A DNA stretch of 9,195 bases from Aquisalimonas sp. GTDB taxonomy: Bacteria; Pseudomonadota; Gammaproteobacteria; Nitrococcales; Aquisalimonadaceae. This document shows, in pieces, positions 1 through 5,741 of the stretch. The notes under the pieces were generated by a model. The model searched no databases. It was not told the origin of the DNA and saw only the letters and a list, made by a program, of their open reading frames with translations. Each line of letters begins with the position of its first letter. Position 1 is the stretch's first letter. A program made the position numbers and the translations under genes. Where the stretch lies: assembly GCA_007127625.1 (NCBI GenBank), contig SKYZ01000111.1, forward strand, positions 1 to 9,195. The letters run 5' to 3'.

Positions 1-789
1 CTCACCGGTGATGACCACGTTATCGGTATTGAGCACACCATGGACGAACCCCGCCACCCACCACTCAGCAGTCATTTCCGCGGTGGCCCGCACCACACAA
101 CTCAACAGCCCCGCAACGGGATCCTCATCCCTCGCCGCCTCGGGCCAGTAGTGCTCGATGCTGTAGTCCACCAGCCGACGCAGCGCATCGTGCTCCCCCA
201 GCAACTCCAGACGCTGGAAGGTGCCGATACGGATGTGGCTGTGGGACAGGCGCACCAGCACCGACGAGCGCGTCGGCGAAGGCTCGTCGTGGCGCATCAG
301 CGGTTCGCCGGTCTCGATCAGACTCAGGCTTTTTGACGTATAGCAGCCCAGCGCCTCGAGCATCTCCGTCGCCAGGACCTCGCGCACGCCCCCCTTCAGG
401 GTCAGGCGGCCATCCGCACCGCGGGACCAGGGCGTGCGCCCCGACCCCTTGGTGCCGAGATCCAGCAGGCGGCCATCCATCGGGTCACGGAGCTGGGCGA
501 ACAGGAATCCTCTGCCGTCACCGAGCTCGGGATTGTAGGTGCGAAACTGGTGACCGTGGTAACGCAGGGCCAGCGGTTGCTGGAGGTTATCCGGCAGGGG
601 TTCGAATCCGGCAAAGTGCCGACACCACTCATCATCCGTCAGAGAACCGAGACCGACGCGCTGCGCCCAGGGCTGGTTCCGGAAACGCAGGCGGTGCTCG
701 GGAAACGGGGCCGGCTCCACGACATCGTGGAACGCGTCACCGAGTTCCTGATGACAGGGAGCCGGCTGGTAGTCGGGTGCCACGGGCAT
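1..789 (-). CDS. selO: Protein adenylyltransferase SelO (YdiU/UPF0061 family), N-terminal 263 residues, cut by window edge
   Basis: SelO has a pseudokinase fold and transfers AMP from ATP to Ser/Thr/Tyr side chains of target proteins; the family is linked to redox stress. The frame is open from ATG at 789 through position 1, giving 263 residues of a protein usually about 480-500 long. Visible family motifs are YHGHQF (78-82) with the LGDGRG glycine-rich segment (89-94), TKGSGRTPWSR (113-123) with K114, REVLATE with E137, R180 and R187, and FVHGVLNTDN (248-257) with D256 and N257. The spacings match the known active-site Lys, Glu, two Arg, Asp and Asn. The second metal-binding Asp would lie about ten residues beyond D256, outside the window. 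GGAAGG lies 6 nt before the ATG. It follows the YdbT-like gene by 45 nt on the same strand, so it may be cotranscribed. The identification is firm; physiological targets cannot be read from sequence. Confidence 0.95.
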   Translation of the reverse strand, partial: MPVAPDYQPAPCHQELGDAFHDVVEPAPFPEHRLRFRNQPWAQRVGLGSLTDDEWCRHFAGFEPLPDNLQQPLALRYHGHQFRTYNPELGDGRGFLFAQLRDPMDGRLLDLGTKGSGRTPWSRGADGRLTLKGGVREVLATEMLEALGCYTSKSLSLIETGEPLMRHDEPSPTRSSVLVRLSHSHIRIGTFQRLELLGEHDALRRLVDYSIEHYWPEAARDEDPVAGLLSCVVRATAEMTAEWWVAGFVHGVLNTDNVVITGE

Positions 790-834
790 ACTTTACCTTC
801 CACGGGGGACAAGATGGGGTTGGTTGGTCGCGGA

Positions 835-2337
835 TCAGTCGACCGCAGGGTCGGCACCCCGCATTTCGACCTGGTACAGCGTAACATTCGCCAGGGCCAG
901 GGCCTGCTCCACCGGAATCCACGGGATGGCCTCCGGGCCGCTGGCCGGCGTCAGGAGCAACGTCGCCAGGCCGCGCCGCCGCTGGAACCAGCTCTGCCGC
1001 ACTTCCACGGCCTGTACGTTGATCAGCGGGAAGGTCACCGTGCGGCGCCCCAGCAACCCCCGTCGCACCACCACGTAGGGGCCATCGGTTCGCCAGCCCA
1101 CCGCCCGCCAGCGCAGATGGCCCAGCACCCAGGCCAGCACCGGGACAGCCACCAGCCCGTAGAGCACATCAACACGCCCGCTCAGCCCCGCCATGACCAC
1201 CGTCACCAGGGACAGGATCGGTACCAGCCGCAGCGCCACCGAGCGGCGGTAGTGCCGGTGCACCCGGCTGCACTCGGCGTCCAGGGCAAGCCCCGGCCAG
1301 AACTCCTGGACGAGCTCGCCGCCGCGCGGCTGCATGAGACCAGGCACCAGAAAGTTACGGCCGGCGTGATCGGCCGCCTGGGGCAGCCCCCCGTACTGCC
1401 GGCAGACCAGGTACCCCAGCCCCAGCAGTCGTCCCAGTGCCGTCTGGACCCACTCCACCGTCTGCAGCTTGGCGCCGGAGAGTTCCTGCTCCTGGCGATT
1501 GAACAGGCCACTGGACTGCACGAGGCGATCACCCGTGCGGCTCAGGGTGAAGGCGTAGAACCGCAGCCAGGCCACGATCACGGCGGCGGTCATGAGGACC
1601 AGCAGCAGCGTCAGCAGCACTGCCAGCGCCACCAGAACCGGCGCGTCACCAGCGCGCTCGACCCAGGCGGCGTCCTCCAGGTTCTCCAGGTACGGGCGGC
1701 CCAGACGCTCCAGGGGTTGCAGCACGGGCGCCAGCAGCGCCGCCACCAGGTAGATGGAGTTGCTGGTCAGGCCGTGCAGCGTCAGCGCGCCGGGCCGGAT
1801 GCGGAACAGCTCCCGGCGCTGCGGGCCGGCTTCGTCGGTCTGTTCGGTCACCGTTTCCGGTGCTCCCGCATCCGGGGTGCTCAGCGCCCGGCGCAATGCC
1901 TCCGCCACCGAACTCGGGATACCGGGGAGTTCCAGCTCCGCGGTTACCCCCCCGGGAGTATCGGCGCTGAAGCGCACCACGCCGAAGGGGCGCATGTACG
2001 CCGGCTGCTCCAGGCTGACGTGCTGTACGCGCCCGGCGCTGACCTTGAGTTCGGTGCGCTCGAACAGGCCCTTCTGCACCAGCAGGACATCACCGTCGAA
2101 GCAGAAGCGAAACCGACGATAATAGAGGAGGCTCAACAGCAGTGCCGCCAGAAACGCCGCGCTGCCGGCGAGCACCACTTCGACCATGCCGATGCGCTCG
2201 ATCACCGCCACACCGGCGCCGGCCCCCACCAGCACGGGAATGTTTTCGCGGGCAAAGCGGACCACGCCGCGGACGAACAGAAAGACCACCGCCCAGGGCG
2301 ACAGGCGCTGCCAGTGGTCCAGGCGGTGCTCGTTCAC
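835..2337 (-). CDS. Three-PH-domain membrane protein, YdbT-like (bPH2/DUF304)
   Basis: A 500-residue inner-membrane protein resembling Bacillus YdbT. Hydrophobic segments fall near residues 33-47, 52-72, 234-258, 371-385 and 390-407, with a weaker one near 193-207. Between and after them lie three copies of the bacterial PH (DUF304/bPH2) domain, roughly 75-150, 259-340 and 408-487. Each starts with a beta-strand carrying a GLF or GLL turn (QKGLFERTEL, SSGLFNRQEQEL, RRGLLGRRTV), followed by a segment of the type 'R/K-x-Q-x-V-E/S'. The start is GTG at 2335-2337; it overlaps the TGA of the upstream one-PH-domain gene (GTGA) and has no evident Shine-Dalgarno, so translation is probably coupled. 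In Bacillus subtilis the ydbST pair belongs to the SigW envelope-stress regulon and affects bacteriocin resistance. A similar envelope role here is inference. A membrane scaffold is the safest description. Confidence 0.88.
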   Translation of the reverse strand: MNEHRLDHWQRLSPWAVVFLFVRGVVRFARENIPVLVGAGAGVAVIERIGMVEVVLAGSAAFLAALLLSLLYYRRFRFCFDGDVLLVQKGLFERTELKVSAGRVQHVSLEQPAYMRPFGVVRFSADTPGGVTAELELPGIPSSVAEALRRALSTPDAGAPETVTEQTDEAGPQRRELFRIRPGALTLHGLTSNSIYLVAALLAPVLQPLERLGRPYLENLEDAAWVERAGDAPVLVALAVLLTLLLVLMTAAVIVAWLRFYAFTLSRTGDRLVQSSGLFNRQEQELSGAKLQTVEWVQTALGRLLGLGYLVCRQYGGLPQAADHAGRNFLVPGLMQPRGGELVQEFWPGLALDAECSRVHRHYRRSVALRLVPILSLVTVVMAGLSGRVDVLYGLVAVPVLAWVLGHLRWRAVGWRTDGPYVVVRRGLLGRRTVTFPLINVQAVEVRQSWFQRRRGLATLLLTPASGPEAIPWIPVEQALALANVTLYQVEMRGADPAVD

Positions 2338-2885
2338 GGGTTGTCGTCCGTCGGCGGGCCATCGGCGGTGCTTCCTTCACGGATCCGGTGAAGCAGGTGC
2401 TGGCGCAGGCGATCCGCCGTCTCCGAACGCAGGCCGGCCATGACAAGGTCGGCGCTGGACCCGCCGGCGGTAAAACAGGTGAGCCGCACCAGACCGAACA
2501 GCCTCTCCAGCGGACCGCTCACCGTCTCCACGTGCTGGATGCGGCATACCGGCAGGATGGTGGTGCGGCGCACCAGCAGGCCGCTGCTGTAGATGACGTC
2601 TTCCTGGCGCAGACCGAACGCCCGCCGCCGCGCCTCGATCGCGGCGAGCACCGCCACGCCGACCCCCACGAGCAGCACGGCGCCACCGAGCGCGGCCCGT
2701 ACCGGCCATGGCAGCTCCGGCCCCACCGGCAACAGCGCCACGGCCACCGCCAGCGGCATCCAGAACAGCATCGTGCCCAGGACGCGGTAGGGCGCGAAGC
2801 GCGGCGACACCGGCGTCAGCGGCACGGCCTCCAGGGCGGGTAGTCCCTCGGGGGAGACTGGCGGATTGAATGGCTCCTGGCTCAT
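2334..2885 (-). CDS. One-PH-domain membrane protein, YdbS-like (bPH2/DUF304)
   Basis: A 183-residue protein with a proline-rich cytoplasmic N-terminus (1-30), two hydrophobic segments near 35-53 and 62-84, and a single bacterial PH domain (about 85-170). The domain carries the family signature: SSGLLVRRTTILPVCRIQHVE (100-120) then GPLERLFGLVRL (124-135) and TAGG (139-142). Two membrane helices followed by one bPH2 domain is the normal YdbS architecture, and the partner YdbT-like gene overlaps its stop codon by 4 nt. Start ATG at 2883-2885 is preceded by GAGG with a 4-nt spacer. The stop of the RDD gene lies only 21 nt upstream, so the three genes form one transcription unit. Membrane-associated complex formation with the YdbT-like protein is inferred from the conserved pairing. 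The biochemical function of the family is not established. Confidence 0.87.
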   Translation of the reverse strand: MSQEPFNPPVSPEGLPALEAVPLTPVSPRFAPYRVLGTMLFWMPLAVAVALLPVGPELPWPVRAALGGAVLLVGVGVAVLAAIEARRRAFGLRQEDVIYSSGLLVRRTTILPVCRIQHVETVSGPLERLFGLVRLTCFTAGGSSADLVMAGLRSETADRLRQHLLHRIREGSTADGPPTDDNP

Positions 2886-2906
2886 GGGGCCTCGACCGTT
2901 GGTCCG

Positions 2907-3500
2907 TCAGCGCCGTGGCCGCACCACAAGGGTGCCGGCGATCAGGTCGTGGAGGCCCTGCTTGCGCGGATGAAAGGCCACCATGATATAGCCGATCATC
3001 AGCAGCAGAGCGGAGAGGATCTCGGCCAGGTAGCGTGCGGTGGCACGCAGGAACGAGATGCGCTGACCCTGCAGGTCGGTCACCTGCATGCCCAGGGCCA
3101 TCTTGCCCAGGGTCGCCTGCCAGGCTGAGCTGTGCATGCCGGCCCAGTACAGCCAGGCGGCGATGGCTTCCAGGGTGTGCCACCAGGTCCATCCCGTGAC
3201 GGCGTCGGCGGGCATGCCCTGCCCCCCACCCTGGCCACCATGCTGACCGGGACCCATGGTCCCCGGGGCGAACAGCCACTGCAGCACGGTGAGGACGGTG
3301 ACGAGGATCACCACATCCACCAGCGCCGCACCGGCGCGTCGCCAGAAGCCACCGTAGTCGGCGATGTTGGCGGGCCGGTCGGTATAGGCTCCCGTTTCCC
3401 GGGCCACCAGGTGACGCTCGGCGGGGTCCATGGGCGCACCGCAGCTCTCGCAGAACCGGGCATCGGCGGAAGTTCGGGCACCACACTGGGGACAGTACAT
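2907..3500 (-). CDS. Zinc-ribbon RDD-family membrane protein
   Basis: A 197-residue protein with two recognisable parts. Residues 3-20 form a short zinc ribbon, CPQCG (C3, C6) and FCESCG (C17, C20). From about 50 an RDD domain follows: FWRRAGAALVD with R55 and D62 in helix 1, hydrophobic segments near 57-77, 107-122 and 157-176, TLGKMALGMQVTD (130-142), and the closing QGLHDLIAGTLVV with D185. An unusual Gly/Gln-rich loop (83-97) lies between helices 1 and 2. RDD proteins have been proposed as transporters or membrane accessory proteins; substrate unknown. I start at the ATG at 3498-3500 because GGAG sits 6 nt upstream and the protein then begins MYCPQCG, as is usual for such ribbons; an in-frame ATG at 3510-3512 adds four residues. 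It is the first gene of the RDD-YdbS-YdbT cluster, and the Nudix stop lies 58 nt upstream. Confidence 0.88.
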   Translation of the reverse strand: MYCPQCGARTSADARFCESCGAPMDPAERHLVARETGAYTDRPANIADYGGFWRRAGAALVDVVILVTVLTVLQWLFAPGTMGPGQHGGQGGGQGMPADAVTGWTWWHTLEAIAAWLYWAGMHSSAWQATLGKMALGMQVTDLQGQRISFLRATARYLAEILSALLLMIGYIMVAFHPRKQGLHDLIAGTLVVRPRR

Positions 3501-3506
3501 GTCACG

Positions 3507-3510
3507 CTCC
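3507..3510 (-). promoter_or_regulatory. Shine-Dalgarno that sets the RDD gene start
   Basis: On the minus strand the sequence reads GGAG, then six bases, then ATG at 3500. The alternative ATG at 3512 overlaps this motif and has only a weak GGAA farther upstream. This favours the internal ATG as the true start. Confidence 0.6.
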
Positions 3511-3558
3511 ATTGTTCATGTTCCGAGTCAGATGTGCTGCGTGCGACAAAGGCCGCGG

Positions 3559-4116
3559 CTACAGCCCGCCGGGCAGGTTGCCGGCGGCGTCGACGGGATT
3601 GCGACGCGGCGCGAACACCGCGTCGTTCCGGGTCTCGTTGAAGTGGGCAAGGGCCCACCGGACACTGGGGAATGCCAGGGCATCGTGGGGGATTTCGTCG
3701 GGATGGAACAGCGCCACCTCCCTGGACTCGGGCCCGGCGGCAACCTCCGGTGAGGTCAGGCGGGCGCGGTAGATCAGCTGTACCTGGCTGATGTGCTCGA
3801 TGGAGTAGACACCAAGGAGCTGCTCGATCTCCATCTGCGCCCTGGCCTCTTCCCAGGCCTCCCGCAGCGCCCCGGCCTCGGCATCCTCGCCAAGTTCCAG
3901 ATAGCCCGCCGGTAGGGTCCAGTAGCCGACCCGCGGCTCAATGGCCCGGCGGCACAACAGAATGCGGTCCCCCCAGTAGGCCACGGCGCCCACCACGATC
4001 TTGGGATTCTCGTACTGGATGAAACCGCAGTCGTCACACACCAGGCGTCGGCGGTCGTCCCCGTCAGGGATGCGCCGACTGAAGTTGGAGGGATCGAAGG
4101 GATTGCCGGTACTCAT
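3559..4116 (-). CDS. Nudix hydrolase with single CxxC N-terminal motif
   Basis: A 185-residue Nudix protein. Nudix enzymes hydrolyse nucleoside diphosphates linked to another moiety using divalent metal. The Nudix box spans residues 71-93: G71, E77, then REAWEEARA with R85, E86, E89 and E90. The usual Gly after the EE pair is Arg (R92); I recall this 'EEARA' form from related proteobacterial proteins, so it need not mean inactivity. Before the box are LVCDDCGF (C27, C30) and [16 protein letters not shown], which mark the subgroup with an N-terminal zinc ribbon. Only one CxxC is present; a full ribbon needs two, so zinc binding would require dimerisation or is lost. [20 protein letters not shown] (53-72) is typical of the subgroup. 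Substrate cannot be assigned. Start ATG at 4114-4116 lacks a clear Shine-Dalgarno. It is the most upstream of the five co-directional genes. Confidence 0.93.
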   Translation of the reverse strand: MSTGNPFDPSNFSRRIPDGDDRRRLVCDDCGFIQYENPKIVVGAVAYWGDRILLCRRAIEPRVGYWTLPAGYLELGEDAEAGALREAWEEARAQMEIEQLLGVYSIEHISQVQLIYRARLTSPEVAAGPESREVALFHPDEIPHDALAFPSVRWALAHFNETRNDAVFAPRRNPVDAAGNLPGGL

Positions 4117-4151
4117 CGCCGGGAAGTGTACTCATCTTCGCCAGCGAATGC

Positions 4152-4165
4152 CTAGTGTCCCGTCC
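4152..4165. repeat. 14-bp repeat copy 1 (CTAGTGTCCCGTCC)
   Basis: CTAGTGTCCCGTCC occurs here, upstream of the Nudix gene. The identical 14 bp recur at 5645-5658, and 13 bp recur in inverted form at 5661-5673. It lies just beyond the terminator of the DUF4168 gene. It may be a terminal repeat of a non-autonomous element or one member of a dispersed repeat family. Confidence 0.7.
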
Positions 4166-4180
4166 AGTGTGCTGCAATCC

Positions 4181-4215
4181 AACAAAGAAAGACGGGCGGG
4201 GTGAAACCCGCCCGT
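4181..4215 (-). terminator. Intrinsic terminator of the DUF4168 gene
   Basis: On the minus strand a perfect 9-bp GC-rich stem (ACGGGCGGG with CCCGCCCGT, positions 4192-4215, 6-nt loop) is followed by CTTTCTTTGTT. This is a stem plus T-rich tract 31 nt after the DUF4168 stop codon, so it fits a Rho-independent terminator. It should separate that gene from the downstream Nudix gene, which would then need its own promoter within about 75 nt. Confidence 0.85.
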
Positions 4216-4246
4216 AATGGAGGGCAACCAACCACTTGAAGACGAT

Positions 4247-4648
4247 TTACGACTCAGTTGCAGCCTTCAGCTCAACCTGGGCCTGGAACTCTTCGTCCTC
4301 ATGGACGAAGTAGCCGATGTCCCGATACTCGCTGACGTCGATGCCTTCGGATTCGACGGCGTTCACCATCTCCTCGTTGGCGTCCGCCCGCAGCTCCTCG
4401 TAGGCTTCCGGGTCATCAGCGATCTCGCCAGCGTATTCGTCGCGGATATCCTTGATGGCATCGGAAGCCGCGATGAAACTGGAAATGGCATCATCTTCGA
4501 TATCGCCGACCTCGATGGAGGGTGACTCGGCCATTTCCTGTTCGTACAGATCATAATCGTCGGCGCTCGCAGCCAGCGGCGCGGCAGACACAGAGGCCAC
4601 GAACCCAGAAACCAGAACACTGGTGGTCATGCGGGCCTTGCGTTTCAT
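4247..4648 (-). CDS. Exported, highly acidic DUF4168 domain protein
   Basis: A 133-residue protein with a classic signal peptide: basic MKRKAR, a hydrophobic stretch (about 8-22), and AxA at 27-29 giving probable cleavage before D30. The mature part (104 residues) contains the DUF4168 pattern: FIAASDAIKDIRDEY (58-72), ELRADANEEMVNAVE (85-99) and SEYRDIG (106-112). By hand count it has 35 Asp/Glu against 5 Lys/Arg, so it is strongly anionic. It has no Cys and no membrane segment after the signal, so a soluble periplasmic or secreted location is expected. DUF4168 function is unknown to me. GGAG lies 9 nt before the ATG at 4646-4648. It has its own terminator and is divergent from the TauE-like permease, so the two may share regulation from the 222-nt interval. 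Family assignment rests on motif recall and is likely rather than certain. Confidence 0.82.
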   Translation of the reverse strand: MKRKARMTTSVLVSGFVASVSAAPLAASADDYDLYEQEMAESPSIEVGDIEDDAISSFIAASDAIKDIRDEYAGEIADDPEAYEELRADANEEMVNAVESEGIDVSEYRDIGYFVHEDEEFQAQVELKAATES

Positions 4649-4870
4649 GACGAACGTCTCCTTTGTCGCTGAGCGTGACGCCGAGCAGTTGTGGCATGCT
4701 GCGTTTCCGGCGTTTGCTCCCGGAGCCTTTCATGCATCGTGCCAACTTCATTGATCGCGGCGTGAGGCGGGTTGCCGCCGACCACCCCGGTACGGACCCC
4801 GCCTTGACCGCGTGCCACATTGGCACATGTGCCCATGGGCGCCGTCGACGCCTGCCCGGGGACGCCACCC
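4649..4870. promoter_or_regulatory. Divergent intergenic region between the DUF4168 and TauE-like genes
   Basis: This 222-nt gap separates two divergently transcribed genes, so it should hold promoters for both. On the plus strand TTGACC (4804-4809) could be a -35 element, but the matching -10 position (ATGTGC, 4827-4832) is poor. The right-hand part carries three overlapping palindromes (see 4812-4840). I found no convincing promoter for the minus-strand gene by eye. Confidence 0.5.
4812..4840. promoter_or_regulatory. Cluster of three overlapping palindromes, possible operator
   Basis: Three perfect palindromes sit back to back: GTGCCA-CAT-TGGCAC (4812-4826), GGCACATGTGCC (4822-4833) and GCCCATGGGC (4831-4840). 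They lie about 30-60 nt before the GTG that I take as the permease start and directly after a TTGACC hexamer. This is where a dimeric repressor or activator could bind. No regulator gene is present in the window, and GC-rich DNA yields some short palindromes by chance. Confidence 0.4.
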
Positions 4871-5641
4871 GTGGCTGACTGGCTGCTCTCCCTGCTGCCG
4901 CCGGACCTACCGGCCCACGGGACGGGGTTGCTACTGGCGGCGAGCGCCGTGACCTCCTTCATCACCGCCGCGTTCGGCGCCGGTGGTGGGGTTCTGCTGC
5001 TTGCGCTGATGACGTTGTTCCTGCCCGCCACCGCCGTCATCCCCCTGCACGGCGTTATACAGGCGGGCTCCAACGCCGGGCGCACTCTGGTGACATGGCG
5101 TCATATCCAGTGGTCACTGGTCGCCGTGTTCTCTCTGGGGGGCATCGCCGGTGCCCTGGCGGGTTCCGGCCTCCTGGTCCAGCTCCGGACGGGGTGGCTG
5201 GAACTGGCCCTGGGGGCCTTCATCCTGTGGTCATGCTGGGCACCGCCGCTGGTCCTGCGACACGGGGGAGACGGACGAATCGCCCTGGGCGGCGGGGTCA
5301 CCAGCCTGGTCACCCTGTTCGTGGGTGCCACCGGCCCGTTCGTGGCCGCCCTGTTCCGCCCGATGGGCCTGGAACGGCGGCGTCACGTAGGCACGTTCTC
5401 CGCCTGCATGGTGGTACAGCACGGCCTGAAAATCGGGGTGTTCGGGCTCCTCGGTTTCGCCTTCGGCCCCTACCTGCCGTTCCTCGCCGGAATGCTCGTC
5501 ACGGGCTTCCTGGGCACTCTGCTGGGGCGCCTGGCCCTGGACCGGCTGGGCGATCGCCGCTTCCACTGGGTATTGAACGCGATTCTGACGCTCCTGGCGT
5601 TGCACCTGCTCTACCGAGGCGCCGTCGCGCTGTGGGGCTAG
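4871..5641 (+). CDS. TauE/SafE family membrane permease
   Basis: A 256-residue polytopic membrane protein of the TauE/SafE (DUF81) family, which exports or imports small anions such as sulfite, sulfoacetate or other organosulfur compounds. Typical features are SAVTSFITAAFGAGGGVLLLALM (25-47) with the AAFGAGGG turn, then IPLHGVIQAGSNAGRTLVTWRHIQW (57-81), and in the second half VTSLVTLFVGATGPFVAALF (143-162), the pseudo-repeat of the first. Some eight hydrophobic segments cover most of the chain. I start at GTG 4871, giving MADWLLSLL and the usual length. An in-frame ATG at 4835 or TTG at 4820 would extend it, but the extra residues are not hydrophobic and would overlap the palindrome cluster. 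GGGGA lies about 8 nt before the GTG. Substrate is not predictable. It ends just before a strong inverted repeat. Confidence 0.9.
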   Translation: MADWLLSLLPPDLPAHGTGLLLAASAVTSFITAAFGAGGGVLLLALMTLFLPATAVIPLHGVIQAGSNAGRTLVTWRHIQWSLVAVFSLGGIAGALAGSGLLVQLRTGWLELALGAFILWSCWAPPLVLRHGGDGRIALGGGVTSLVTLFVGATGPFVAALFRPMGLERRRHVGTFSACMVVQHGLKIGVFGLLGFAFGPYLPFLAGMLVTGFLGTLLGRLALDRLGDRRFHWVLNAILTLLALHLLYRGAVALWG

Positions 5642-5645
5642 TGGC

Positions 5646-5673
5646 TAGTGTCCCGTCCCAGGACGGGACACTA
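5646..5673. repeat. Perfect 13-bp inverted repeat with 2-nt centre, right after the permease gene
   Basis: TAGTGTCCCGTCC (5646-5658) and its exact complement GGACGGGACACTA (5661-5673) flank CA. It begins 4 nt after the TauE-like stop codon. In RNA it would form a strong hairpin and could end permease transcription, but no T-tract follows, so a canonical intrinsic terminator is not shown. TA occurs at both outer edges. The left arm repeats the copy at 4152-4165, which points to a repeat family or element end. A short GGCTAGT tandem (5636-5649) overlaps the permease stop and the left arm. Confidence 0.75.
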
Positions 5674-5691
5674 CGCGGGCTTGCCCAATGC

Positions 5692-5740
5692 GGTGTCCTG
5701 ACGGACCATGAGCGCTGGCAATCACTGACGGCGGGACACC
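5692..5740 (+). promoter_or_regulatory. Leader inverted repeat abutting the DUF3422 start codon
   Basis: GGTGTCC (5692-5698) is the exact complement of GGACACC (5734-5740), and the right arm ends one base before the ATG at 5742. If formed in mRNA, the stem would hide the ribosome-binding area (GGCGGGA). GTGTCC at 5693-5698 could also pair with GGACAC in the preceding hairpin (5666-5671), so two exclusive folds are possible. The 35-nt loop and chance matching in GC-rich DNA make this tentative. Confidence 0.35.
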
Positions 5741-5741
5741 A

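Noticed and set aside
550..2391. 613-codon open frame on the plus strand
   Set aside because: It runs antisense to the YdbT-like and selO genes, its product is Gln/His/Arg/Pro-rich with no recognisable domain, and the opposite frame encodes clear PH domains. It is a shadow of GC-rich coding sequence.
2377..3486. 369-codon open frame on the minus strand in another frame over the RDD and YdbS-like genes
   Set aside because: Ala/Gly/Arg-rich product without motifs. It overlaps two genes with recognisable domains, intact starts and operon spacing.
3559..4116. Possible inactivation of the Nudix hydrolase by loss of the box glycine (R92)
   Set aside because: All catalytic Glu residues of the box are present, and the EEARA form is, as far as I recall, usual for this subgroup.
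4136..4181. Sigma-70 promoter for the Nudix gene (minus strand TTGCAG, 17 nt, TAGGCA)
   Set aside because: Spacing is right but each hexamer matches the consensus poorly. A promoter is expected here because of the upstream terminator, yet I cannot point to it.
4718..4748. Sigma-54-like promoter upstream of the DUF4168 gene (minus strand TTGGCACG)
   Set aside because: The -24 half looks good, but the required GC at the -12 position with correct spacing is missing (GA is found instead).
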